This document shows, piece by piece, positions 1-6,839 of a stretch of 27,116 nucleotides of DNA. Every line of letters starts with the position of its first letter. The stretch's first letter is position 1. Under the pieces are notes generated by a model. It saw nothing but the letters and a program-made list of their open reading frames with translations. It did not search any database and was not told the origin of the DNA. This stretch comes from a virus. The DNA lies in IMG/VR virus record IMGVR_UViG_3300040960_000927, positions 1 through 27,116 of that record. One strand, 5' to 3'. A program made the translations under genes and the position numbers.

Positions 1-2
1 TA

Positions 3-284
3 CGTGGTCTTTACGAAAGTGGCGTGCTTTTTGGGTTCTCTTCAAGAGCAATGGGCTCACTTCAAGAAGGTCGTGACGAATATGGAAACTCAGTTCAAGT
101 TGTACAACCAGACTTACAACTTATTTGCTTTGACGCTGTTTCAGAGCCCTCTTCCCCAGGTGCTTATGTAATGGACGGCGTAAATGGCGGGGTAAAACTT
201 CGTATGTCTGAGAATACAACAAAAGACTTTTTTGATAAAAACTATAGAATCAATCGTGCTCTAAACGAGATACTAAAGGGATAA
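3..284 (+). CDS. gp21: Prohead core protease, gp21-like (5' end cut by window)
   Basis: The reading frame is open from base 3, so only the last 93 codons are present; the GTG at 24 is internal. The visible part contains GFSSRAMGS followed about 30 residues later by FDAVSEPSSPGAYV, the pattern I know from the C-terminal half of T4 gp21 and related herpesvirus/HK97-fold prohead proteases (peptidase U9 type). A serine of the FSSRA motif is the probable nucleophile; the catalytic histidine would lie upstream of the window. The T4 enzyme is packaged in the prohead and cleaves scaffold, capsid and internal proteins after L/I-x-E. Position just before the scaffold and capsid genes agrees with this. 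Confident for family, less so for the exact catalytic residue. Confidence 0.85.
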   Translation, partial: RGLYESGVLFGFSSRAMGSLQEGRDEYGNSVQVVQPDLQLICFDAVSEPSSPGAYVMDGVNGGVKLRMSENTTKDFFDKNYRINRALNEILKG

Positions 285-291
285 AATCAAA

Positions 292-972
292 TTGAAGATT
301 ACTGAAAGACAACTAAGGCAGATTATTCGTGAGGAACTTCTAAAAGAAGGACTTTTAGATACAATCAAAGGTTTTTTTGGCAAAAGCGAAGAAGAAAAAG
401 CAGCAGATATTAAAGCGCTTAAGAGAATAGAAGCTATTCACAACAAATACTATCCAAAAAAGTATCACCTCCCAGGTGGCTTTATGGATAAGACAGGGCT
501 GACTGCTTTCGCTAAGGCGTTCTCAGTTAGAAAAGACAATCGACTTGCTGCTCCTGGTGATCCTGTGAAGCCTATAATCCCAGATCCCAACCTGAGATTG
601 GAGATAGGTTACTCTGGTGAATCTGTTTTTGATTTAGATAAGAATGAGACAAGACCAAGGGAGCAAGAAGTAGTTGCCTATATAGCGGACTTTTTACAAG
701 ATCAGTTTTCACCTGATGGCGATCTAAGGGAAAATCCAGCAGAAAATCTAAAAGCCTTATTCTCAAACATCAAAAAAGTAGCGGGATTAGCAAAGCAAGC
801 TGCTAAGTATGATAAACACATTACAAAGTCAGGATATCGAAAACAACCTAACCCTGATCGTGAAGGAAGCATCCAGTCGAAAGACCCAACGGACACTGAG
901 GATATAGACTTTTCAGAATCACTTAAAAAAATAATCAGAGAAGAGATTATAAAGTTCGCAGAGGTAAAATGA
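292..972 (+). CDS. Putative capsid-targeted internal/core protein with IIREE helices
   Basis: A 226-residue protein starting at TTG, preceded by AAAGGG and lying 7 bases after the protease. I do not recognise the body. Its N-terminus (ITERQLRQIIREELLKEG) is an amphipathic helix ending in L-K-E followed by G20, which fits the L/I-x-E cleavage rule of T4-type gp21 proteases and resembles the removable capsid-targeting peptides of T4 internal proteins. A second copy of the helix sits at the very C-terminus (SLKKIIREEIIK, residues 210-221, against QLRQIIREELLK at 7-18). The middle (about 50-150) looks globular; 165-205 is polar and probably disordered. The gene overlaps the next by ATGA. Targeting to the prohead is inferred from the motif and from position beside the protease; the eventual role, structural or injected, is unknown. 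Confidence 0.6.
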   Translation: MKITERQLRQIIREELLKEGLLDTIKGFFGKSEEEKAADIKALKRIEAIHNKYYPKKYHLPGGFMDKTGLTAFAKAFSVRKDNRLAAPGDPVKPIIPDPNLRLEIGYSGESVFDLDKNETRPREQEVVAYIADFLQDQFSPDGDLRENPAENLKALFSNIKKVAGLAKQAAKYDKHITKSGYRKQPNPDREGSIQSKDPTDTEDIDFSESLKKIIREEIIKFAEVK

Positions 973-1388
973 AAAAAACACAACTCAAAAAAGTTATTAA
1001 GCCTATCGTAGAAGAATGTCTAAATGAAGTTCTCCTAGAGAAAGGCTTATTGTCCAGCATCATTTCAGAGGTTGTAAAGGGTATTCAACCAATCCAACAA
1101 CCAGTAGTTCAACAAAGACCTGTAATACAAGAGAATAAACTTATGTCACAGCAGCGTCAAGAACTAGAAGAGCAGAAACTTGAAATGATGAAAGCACAAA
1201 AGAGAAAGTTACTCGACGCTGCTGGTTTTGGTGTTGATGTGTTCGCAGGAACACAGCCTATCTCAGAAGCAGCAGACCCTTCCAATGGGCAAGCCAGTGC
1301 TCTAAGCGGTGTAGCGGCTGATGACCCTGGTGTGGATATTAATGGAATTATGGCAATCGCTAACCGTGATTGGTCCAAAATGATTTAG
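969..1388 (+). CDS. Small Gln-rich prohead-core-like protein, probable protease substrate
   Basis: A 139-residue protein whose ATG overlaps the preceding stop (ATGA), implying translational coupling. The first 38 residues form a basic then hydrophobic helix with several L/I-x-E sites (L18-N-E20, L22-L-E24, I32-S-E34). The stretch LLEKGLLSSI parallels LLKEGLLDTI in the upstream protein, suggesting a shared targeting signal. Residues 40-80 are Gln/Glu-rich and coiled-coil-like, and the rest is Ala/Gly/Asp-rich and probably disordered. No enzymatic motif is visible. T4 encodes the small prohead core proteins gp67 and gp68 next to gp21, so a core or internal protein is the best guess by position; I see no direct similarity to either. 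Confidence 0.55.
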   Translation: MKKTQLKKVIKPIVEECLNEVLLEKGLLSSIISEVVKGIQPIQQPVVQQRPVIQENKLMSQQRQELEEQKLEMMKAQKRKLLDAAGFGVDVFAGTQPISEAADPSNGQASALSGVAADDPGVDINGIMAIANRDWSKMI

Positions 1389-1396
1389 AGGTTATT

Positions 1397-1633
1397 ATGG
1401 GAAAGAAAAGACCAGTTCACGTCGAGGTAAAGCCACGACACAGAGATGAACCAGTAGAAAAGTTAATCAAACGTTTTAGCAAAAAAGTGAAAAATGAGAG
1501 AATCATTGAGAAAGTTTTAGCTAGAAAAAGATTTGAAAAACCATCAGTTAAGAGGCGCAAAGAAAAAATTAGAAAACAAAGACTCCTCCAAAAACTTCAG
1601 CGAGAGCGCCAACTCCGTGAAGAACAAAGGTAA
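1397..1633 (+). CDS. rpsU-like: Ribosomal protein bS21 homologue (phage-encoded)
   Basis: A 78-residue, extremely basic protein. ATG 1397 is chosen because GAGG at 1388-1391 sits 5 bases upstream; a longer frame from GTG 1370 would run inside the previous gene and has no ribosome site. The sequence follows bacterial bS21 closely in layout: a short beta strand (RPVHVEVK), then EPVEKLIKRFSKKV, then the bS21-like pattern RKRFEKPSVKRRKEK, then a long basic helix rich in Arg, Lys and Gln. In bacteria bS21 sits on the 30S platform near the anti-Shine-Dalgarno end of 16S rRNA and helps initiation. Phage copies are known, so takeover or tuning of host ribosomes is the likely role. It is unusual to find it between prohead protease and scaffold. 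Confidence 0.85.
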   Translation: MGKKRPVHVEVKPRHRDEPVEKLIKRFSKKVKNERIIEKVLARKRFEKPSVKRRKEKIRKQRLLQKLQRERQLREEQR

Positions 1634-1654
1634 AAATAGGTTTTTAGAGATTTA

Positions 1655-1676
1655 ATAACTAATTAATGTTAGTTAT
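1655..1676 (+). promoter_or_regulatory. Inverted repeat and probable late promoter region before scaffold
   Basis: Perfect 8-base inverted repeat (ATAACTAA at 1655-1662, TTAGTTAT at 1669-1676) around a TTAATG loop, followed by the ribosome site GGAG. The left part contains the 12-mer TAACTAATTAAT (1656-1667), which also occurs 35 bases before the sheath gene (7687-7698). A shared element before two major late genes suggests a promoter or leader element; the hairpin may also affect access to the ribosome site. Confidence 0.45.
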
Positions 1677-1690
1677 AAAAGGAGATTCGT

Positions 1691-2833
1691 ATGTCCTCAA
1701 TGTTAGAACAAGCTATTATTGACGCCGAGCAACTAAAAGAAACTGCTCAAAGAACTGCTGAAGAAGCAGTAATTGAAAAGTATCAGTCTGAAATTAAAGA
1801 GGCTGTAAATACTATTTTAGAGCAGGAAGAGCCTATGGAAGAAGAGGCTGCTATGGTAATCGACGAAGAAGGCACTAAAATCGTTGAAGATCTACCTTCA
1901 GCACAATTGACAGAAGAGGGCGAAATCGTAGAAATCAACTTAGACCAACTAGAAGAGATGATGGCTAAAGAGATCGAAGAGGGCGAGGCTAATGCTGCTG
2001 ATATGCTTGAGCGTGAAGAAGTAGTAGAAGGTTTAGAAGAAGAACTCGACGAGGAAATTGAGTTAGACGAAGATATCAATGACCTTTTAGAAGAGGAAGA
2101 CCTTGACGAAGCGACAATCGAGATTGATGACGACAAACTAGCAGCAGCCATCACAGGTCAACTAGATGAAGAAATTGAAATCGATGAGGCTCAATTAGCT
2201 GACGTTATCGCTGAACTTCTTTCCGAGGAAGAGGACGAGCTTGGTCCTGATGTAGAAGGCGAGGAAAAGGTCGAGGTAGTTGAGGAAGCAGAGGAGCTTA
2301 AAAACCCTGAAAAGGCTGATCTAGATAAAGACGGCGATTTATCCCCATATGAGGAGAAGAGAGGCAAAGCCATTGAGAAAGCTATGGCTAATGAGTCCAA
2401 ACTCCTTCAAAAAGAGAACAAAACTCTCCTAAGAGAGCAAAAGAAAATGAACAACAAAGTCCAGTTGTTAGAAACTAAAGTAGAAAAGTATGGCACAGTC
2501 ATTGAACAGCTTAAAGAAAAGCTGGATGAGAGCAACTTAACTAACGCTAAGTTGTTATACCAAAACCGCATTTTAAATAGCATCTCCCTGAATGAGCGAC
2601 AAAAAGATAAAATTGTCGAAGCTATCTCGAATGCAACTAGTGTTGAAGAAGCAAAGATTATTTTTGAAACTCTTCAAAGTGCAGTGGGCATTAAGTCTAA
2701 GAAGACTCGCAAGCAAGAATCACTGAACGAAGTTGTAACACGTAGCTCTTCAGCGTTTATTCCTCGCAAAGAGGTAAAACCCAATACAAACGCTTTTTCC
2801 GAAAGAATGCAGCGTTTGGCAGGATTAAAATAG
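1691..2833 (+). CDS. gp22: Prohead scaffold (core) protein, gp22-like
   Basis: A 380-residue protein directly before the major capsid gene, the position of T4 gene 22. Residues 1-205 are extremely acidic with many L/I-x-E sequences, as expected for a scaffold degraded by the gp21 protease during maturation. Residues 210-221 (DLDKDGDLSPYE) match an EF-hand calcium loop, with D at 1, 3 and 5, G at 6 and E at 12. Residues 235-290 are a charged heptad-like coiled coil, and the C-terminus ends in ERMQRLAGLK, similar to gp22 C-termini as I remember them. Scaffolds of this type form the inner core of the prohead and are removed before DNA packaging. Ribosome site AAAGGAG just upstream of ATG. Longer than T4 gp22 (about 270 residues), mainly through the acidic N-terminal half. 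Confidence 0.8.
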   Translation: MSSMLEQAIIDAEQLKETAQRTAEEAVIEKYQSEIKEAVNTILEQEEPMEEEAAMVIDEEGTKIVEDLPSAQLTEEGEIVEINLDQLEEMMAKEIEEGEANAADMLEREEVVEGLEEELDEEIELDEDINDLLEEEDLDEATIEIDDDKLAAAITGQLDEEIEIDEAQLADVIAELLSEEEDELGPDVEGEEKVEVVEEAEELKNPEKADLDKDGDLSPYEEKRGKAIEKAMANESKLLQKENKTLLREQKKMNNKVQLLETKVEKYGTVIEQLKEKLDESNLTNAKLLYQNRILNSISLNERQKDKIVEAISNATSVEEAKIIFETLQSAVGIKSKKTRKQESLNEVVTRSSSAFIPRKEVKPNTNAFSERMQRLAGLK

Positions 2834-2855
2834 AATAAACAAAGGAGATTAAATA

Positions 2856-4628
2856 ATGTCTATTTTACAAAAACTTACAGAAGGTGTCGTTTCACGTGAC
2901 ATGCGTAAGGAAGGTGCGGCACTCCTCAACAAGTGGGAGCAAACCGGTCTTCTAGAGGGTCTTCAAGGCGACGTAGAGAAGAACAACATGGCTCGTCTTC
3001 TTGAGAACCAAGCAAAGCAGCTTCTCAAAGAGGCAGCAACAACTATGCAAAGCGGTGACGTAGAAGGTTTCGCTGCTGTAGCATTCCCAATTGTCCGTCG
3101 TGTATTCGGTGGTCTTATTGCTAATGACCTTGTAAGCGTTCAGCCAATGAGCCTTCCATCAGGTCTTATCTTTTTCCTTGACTTCACATTCGGTGGTATC
3201 GAGGGTGAAGCAAATCGTCTAGGTTTCAACGACGGTGCTTCACTTTATGGTCAAGGTCGTGTTGGTTCACAGATCACAGGTGGTGCTAATCTTGCTGGTG
3301 ATGTTGGTACAGCTGCTGGTCAGTTCTACAACTTGACCAACGGTTATTCCTCACCAACCGGTTCTGACGAAAACTCAACTGTTGTCATTCTTGTTTCCGG
3401 TACTTACGGTGACGCTGGTGGCATTGGTGGTGGTACCATCACAGATTACGATGTCGTTCAAGACATTCTTCGTTACGACCCAGCTTTCGTTTCTGGCTCT
3501 ACAAACTATCTTATTGCTACTCTAGATTCAGACGACCTAGCTGGTCTTAACAAGGACAACCTTGTAAGCATCACACCTACTAGTGGTGCGGCACAGATCA
3601 GCGGTACTATGGTGAGAAGACTAACTCAGTTCTCACACTCACTTGGTAATGCTCCAGATCGTTCCCAAAACTTGCTTTTCGTTGTATTGGCTTCTGATAC
3701 TGTTTCAGCTGACACTCTTTCTGAGTCTCTAGATACCAATCCTAACTTCGACTTCGCAGTCGAAGACAACTTCGACACAGGTTCAGCATTGGGTTCTGTT
3801 GCTGGTTCAGAGACTGCTCCAGGTTGGGGTCTTGAGGACACTTCTGATATCCCAGAGATTAACCTCAATGTTGATTCCGTATCAGTAACAGCAGTAACCA
3901 AGAAGCTTAAGGCTAAGTGGACACCAGAGTTGGGTCAAGACCTCAACGCTTACCACAACCTTGACGCAGAGGTTGAGCTTACTTCAATCCTTTCAGAGCA
4001 GATTGCTCTTGAGATTGACCGTGAGATCGTAGAAGACCTCGTAAAAGGCGCTTCAGGTGCTGTATACTACTGGTCACGTAGCCCAGGTCTTTTCGTAGAC
4101 CGCACAACTGGTGCCGAGGTTGGTGCTAACACAGCTGCTCCAGACTTCACTGGTACTGTTTCAGAGTGGTACGAGACTCTTGGCGAGACCATTAACGATG
4201 TTTCAGCCCAGATTCACCGTAAGACTCTACGTGGTGGCGCTAACTTTATCGTCACTTCACCAGAGATGGCTTCAATCATGGAGTTCATGTCAGGTTTCCG
4301 TGCTAACGTAACTCCAGACGCAGACAAGGGCACCGCAGGCGCACAGCAAGTTGGTACTTTGAGCAAGCGTTATGACGTTCATGTTGACCCATACTTCCCA
4401 CGTAACCTCGTTCTCGTTGGTCGTAAGGGTGGCTCATTCCTAGAGAGCGGTTATGTATACGCTCCATACGTGCCATTACAAGTCACTCCTACCATCTTCG
4501 GTGTGGAGGACTTCGTACCACGTAAGGGTGTCATGACCCGCTACGCCAAGAAGATGGTCCGTCCAGATATGTACGGTCTCGTTATCTGCCGTGGTCTTCT
4601 AGGCGAGTCAGGCGAAGCAGCACCATAA
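2856..4628 (+). CDS. gp23: Major capsid protein, gp23-like
   Basis: A 590-residue HK97-fold capsid subunit. Segments matching T4 gp23 are VRRVFGGLIANDLVSVQPM (against VRRAIPNLIAFDICGVQPM) and, from residue 356, TPELGQDLNAYHNLDAEVEL with LEIDREIV soon after. ENQAKQLLKEA near residue 55 resembles the T4 maturation region; cleavage after L57-K-E59 would give a mature chain of about 531 residues. T4 gp23 is cut after E65. The region about 125-345 is longer than in T4 and rich in Gly, Ser, Thr and Asp, consistent with an enlarged insertion or surface domain. Codons are biased to CGT (Arg) and AAG (Lys), unlike the later baseplate genes, as expected for the most abundant phage protein. The ribosome site AAAGGAG precedes the ATG, and a strong terminator follows. 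Confidence 0.95.
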   Translation: MSILQKLTEGVVSRDMRKEGAALLNKWEQTGLLEGLQGDVEKNNMARLLENQAKQLLKEAATTMQSGDVEGFAAVAFPIVRRVFGGLIANDLVSVQPMSLPSGLIFFLDFTFGGIEGEANRLGFNDGASLYGQGRVGSQITGGANLAGDVGTAAGQFYNLTNGYSSPTGSDENSTVVILVSGTYGDAGGIGGGTITDYDVVQDILRYDPAFVSGSTNYLIATLDSDDLAGLNKDNLVSITPTSGAAQISGTMVRRLTQFSHSLGNAPDRSQNLLFVVLASDTVSADTLSESLDTNPNFDFAVEDNFDTGSALGSVAGSETAPGWGLEDTSDIPEINLNVDSVSVTAVTKKLKAKWTPELGQDLNAYHNLDAEVELTSILSEQIALEIDREIVEDLVKGASGAVYYWSRSPGLFVDRTTGAEVGANTAAPDFTGTVSEWYETLGETINDVSAQIHRKTLRGGANFIVTSPEMASIMEFMSGFRANVTPDADKGTAGAQQVGTLSKRYDVHVDPYFPRNLVLVGRKGGSFLESGYVYAPYVPLQVTPTIFGVEDFVPRKGVMTRYAKKMVRPDMYGLVICRGLLGESGEAAP

Positions 4629-4656
4629 GCTGACCTAGTTTAGACTATTAAACTGA

Positions 4657-4689
4657 CCCCGTGCTTCTTATGAGGTGCGGGGTTTTTTT
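4657..4689 (+). terminator. Intrinsic terminator after major capsid gene
   Basis: CCCCG (4657-4661) pairs with CGGGG (4678-4682); the interior arms can continue pairing with some G-U pairs. A run of seven T follows (4683-4689). A second inverted repeat, AGTTTA/TAAACT (4637-4642 and 4649-4654), lies just upstream. It starts within 30 bases of the capsid stop codon, so it should define the 3' end of an abundant capsid transcript. Confidence 0.9.
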
Positions 4690-4700
4690 ATGTCTAAACA

Positions 4701-4712
4701 ACTACTTATAAG
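4701..4712 (+). promoter_or_regulatory. AT-rich promoter-like element after the terminator
   Basis: ACTACTTATAAG follows the terminator and precedes the strong ribosome site AAAGGAGG of the next gene. It is a near variant of the ACTATTTATAG element found at 5059 and 15751. A restart of transcription is expected here because the terminator blocks read-through from the capsid gene. Assignment as a late promoter is inference. Confidence 0.4.
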
Positions 4713-4727
4713 AAAGGAGGAGTTTAA

Positions 4728-5039
4728 ATGAATCCAAGAAAAAGAAAATATTTAAAGCAAAAAGCGCTTGAGGCGAAAAGAGCAGCCGCCGCAAAAAAAG
4801 CTGCGCCAACTCCAAAGCCTGAACCAAAGGTTAAACCTGCTCCGAAGCCTGAGCCAAAACCAGAGCCAGTTATTGAAGCTCCTGCCCCTAAAGTGGAACC
4901 GAAACCGGAACCAAAGCCAGAGCCAAAAGCTGTTCCGAAGTCAGAAGATAAACCAAAAAAATCTTCAGAGAAAAAGACTTCAAAGCCAAAGAAATCACCT
5001 TTCGCTAGAACTACAAAAACTAAACCATCCGACGATTAA
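4728..5039 (+). CDS. Small Lys/Pro-rich low-complexity protein
   Basis: A 103-residue protein with one of the best ribosome sites in the window (AAAGGAGG). It starts with a basic Ala/Lys helix (residues 1-28), continues as proline-rich repeats of the PKPEPK type with alternating Lys and Glu (about 29-72), and ends in a Ser/Lys-rich basic tail. No globular domain is expected. Such composition resembles TonB-type spacers or histone H1-like tails. A charged virion accessory, DNA-condensing or linker protein are all possible; none can be shown. The strong ribosome site and stand-alone position between terminator and neck genes argue for a real, well-expressed gene. Confidence 0.6.
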   Translation: MNPRKRKYLKQKALEAKRAAAAKKAAPTPKPEPKVKPAPKPEPKPEPVIEAPAPKVEPKPEPKPEPKAVPKSEDKPKKSSEKKTSKPKKSPFARTTKTKPSDD

Positions 5040-5051
5040 GCCATTTAGACC

Positions 5052-5078
5052 TTCTCCTACTATTTATAGGGAGGAGAA
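5052..5078 (+). promoter_or_regulatory. Hairpin that can mask the ribosome site of the gp13-like gene
   Basis: TTCTCCT (5052-5058) is perfectly complementary to AGGAGAA (5072-5078), which includes the Shine-Dalgarno sequence of the gene starting at 5085. The 13-base loop carries ACTATTTATAG (from 5059), the element repeated before other late genes. Transcripts starting upstream would contain the whole hairpin and have a closed ribosome site; transcripts starting at the loop element would lack the left arm. No T run follows, so it is not a terminator. Confidence 0.55.
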
Positions 5079-5084
5079 CTATAA

Positions 5085-6347
5085 ATGTCTGAACCCACAC
5101 TAACACCAGTATCACAAACAAGCGTAGTTGTTTTACCTAGTGGTAGTAACTATACAGAGGCAGCTGCTGCCCAATTCCCATTTACTGTTTACACTGACAA
5201 TGATTATTTCTTATCAGGCGCAGCAGACCAAGTGGCATACACCTATCACAAGCTAGGTGGTGATGTCCTTGATATTGAACTAGTAAAAGAACAAGTGTTT
5301 TCTGCTTATCAAGAGTCAGTTTTAGAATACTCTTATCTTCTCAATATACATCAAGCAAAGAACGCAATAGGCGATCTTTTGGGAGCTAAGACCGGTTCTT
5401 TTAATGAACAGGGTGAGCTAATAGATGACACAGATCTTGAAGATGTAGCGCTAAAATTCCCTAAGTTTAAGTTCGAATATGCTAGACGTGTTGGTCATGG
5501 GTTTGCCACAGAAGCAGGTATTGGTGGCGTTACTCCAATTTATTCTGCTTCTTTCACAACCACAGTAAATAAGCAAGACTATGATTTACAAGATATTGTT
5601 TCTTCTTCAGCGGCTACAGACCCAGATGTACCTTACTACGATTTAATCGGAGACGCAAGAATAAATGTAACAAAAGTATATTATAAAACACCACAAGCTA
5701 TGTGGAGGTTCTATGGATACTATGGCGGTCTAAACACAGTAGGAGACTTGGCTAGCTACGGTCAATATGCTGACGATAGTACTTTTCAACTAGTACCAAC
5801 TTGGCAGAACAAAGCACAAGCAATGGCTTTTGAAGATGCTATCTATACAAGAAATAGTCACTATAGCTTTGAGATTAAAGATAACAAGTTGAGAATCTTT
5901 CCAAATACAGTAAATGTAAGCCCAAAAGAAATGTGGATTGAATTCTTCATTGATACAAATACACCCTGGAAAGAAGATGGCTCAACAGATAATGGAGTTG
6001 ATGGTATTAATAACATTAACACATTGCCGTTTGAAAACACTCCTTATGAGTCCATCAACTCTATTGGCAAACAGTGGATTAGAAGATTTGCGCTTGCTCT
6101 CTCTAAAGAGACGCTGGGTAATATTCGTTCAAAGGTCAGCAGCATACCTATCCCTGGTGACAGCATCACCCTAGACGGTCCAGCGCTTATTTCTCAAGGT
6201 CAAACAGAACAAGAGAAACTTCGTGAAGAACTAAAAACAATCTTTGATGAACTTACCTATGGAAAGATTGCCCAAGGTGATGTTGATTTATCAGAGGCAG
6301 TTAACAAAGTTCAGGAGAGAATCCCAATGCGGATTTTCGTGGGATAA
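5085..6347 (+). CDS. gp13: Neck / head-completion protein, gp13-like
   Basis: A 420-residue protein. The best evidence is the C-terminal third: WIRRFALALSKETLGNIRSK, then a PIPGDSITLDGPALI segment, then EQEKLREELKTIFDEL and a final FVG. This matches the order of T4 gp13 (WVKDYATALAKELNGQI, MLPGGVTIDGQRLI, EALREEL, LVG). The region about 30-110 (amphipathic helices, AYQESVLEYSYLLN) resembles the N-terminal part of gp13. T4 gp13 joins gp14 on the portal vertex after DNA packaging, closing the head and giving the tail attachment site. This copy is about 110 residues longer than T4's 309. It is followed after 3 bases by the gp14-like gene, keeping the T4 13-14-15 order. Confidence 0.8.
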   Translation: MSEPTLTPVSQTSVVVLPSGSNYTEAAAAQFPFTVYTDNDYFLSGAADQVAYTYHKLGGDVLDIELVKEQVFSAYQESVLEYSYLLNIHQAKNAIGDLLGAKTGSFNEQGELIDDTDLEDVALKFPKFKFEYARRVGHGFATEAGIGGVTPIYSASFTTTVNKQDYDLQDIVSSSAATDPDVPYYDLIGDARINVTKVYYKTPQAMWRFYGYYGGLNTVGDLASYGQYADDSTFQLVPTWQNKAQAMAFEDAIYTRNSHYSFEIKDNKLRIFPNTVNVSPKEMWIEFFIDTNTPWKEDGSTDNGVDGINNINTLPFENTPYESINSIGKQWIRRFALALSKETLGNIRSKVSSIPIPGDSITLDGPALISQGQTEQEKLREELKTIFDELTYGKIAQGDVDLSEAVNKVQERIPMRIFVG

Positions 6348-6350
6348 TAA

Positions 6351-6839
6351 ATGGCTGATAACGAATGGACACAACCAGACGCTCCACCACCACCGTTATT
6401 TCTTGGTGAGAAAGAGCGAGACTTTGTAAAACAAGTTAATGATGAACTCATTGAGCGCATTATTGGTCAGGGTATATTTTATTACCCTATCAGCATGGAA
6501 CACACAAACTATCACCCACTTTATGGCGAGGCAATAGAAAAGAACTTTTTGTCACCAATAAGAGTTTATGCTCTCGTTATGTGGGAGGGATACGAAACAC
6601 AAACAACCAATCTAGGTATTGACCGTAGACCTTCTATCATTATCCACTTCCACAAGAGAAGACTGACAGAAGATCAAGATCTTTATGTCAGAGAAGGCGA
6701 CTTTGTTTTGTATGGTGAAACCTACTATGAAATCGTTCAGTTAAACGAACCAAAGCAGATATTTGGTCAAGTAGACCATAAAATGGAAATAGAAGCAAAG
6801 TGTATTAAGGCACGTCAAGGAACATTCAATGCCAAGTGA
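6351..6839 (+). CDS. gp14: Neck / head-completion protein, gp14-like
   Basis: A 162-residue protein lying between the gp13-like and gp15-like genes. It contains FLGEKERDFVKQVNDELIER near the N-terminus, then YYPISMEHTNYHPLYGEA, then beta-rich segments ending with GDFVLYGETYYEIVQL and GQVDHKMEIEAKC. The theme, a protein that is almost entirely beta after a short helix and has a DFVxYGxxxYEI-like late segment, is what I remember from gp14-type neck proteins of marine T4-like phages. It is shorter than T4 gp14 (256 residues). Expected role: completes the head with gp13 and joins the tail. The call relies on gene order as well as sequence. The start has no clear ribosome site beyond GGGAT. Confidence 0.65.
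   Translation: MADNEWTQPDAPPPPLFLGEKERDFVKQVNDELIERIIGQGIFYYPISMEHTNYHPLYGEAIEKNFLSPIRVYALVMWEGYETQTTNLGIDRRPSIIIHFHKRRLTEDQDLYVREGDFVLYGETYYEIVQLNEPKQIFGQVDHKMEIEAKCIKARQGTFNAK

Noticed and set aside
1370-1396. Upstream GTG start for the bS21 gene
   Set aside because: It lies inside the preceding gene without ribosome site, and the added residues do not belong to bS21; ATG 1397 has GAGG at proper distance.
1783-2154. Long Ser-rich open frame on the - strand within the scaffold gene
   Set aside because: It is the complement of the Glu-rich GAA/GAG codons of the scaffold; low complexity, no leader and no neighbours on that strand.
4803-4945. Direct repeats as a possible CRISPR or origin iteron set
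   Set aside because: The repeats are irregular codons for PKPEPK in a real gene, with no spacers of equal length.
5052-5078. Hairpin as an intrinsic terminator
   Set aside because: No T run follows and the right arm is the ribosome site of the next gene.
4768-5103. Gln/Leu/Asn-rich open frame overlapping the Lys/Pro-rich gene
   Set aside because: Produced by the same repeats read in another frame; no ribosome site, and it runs into the gp13-like start.
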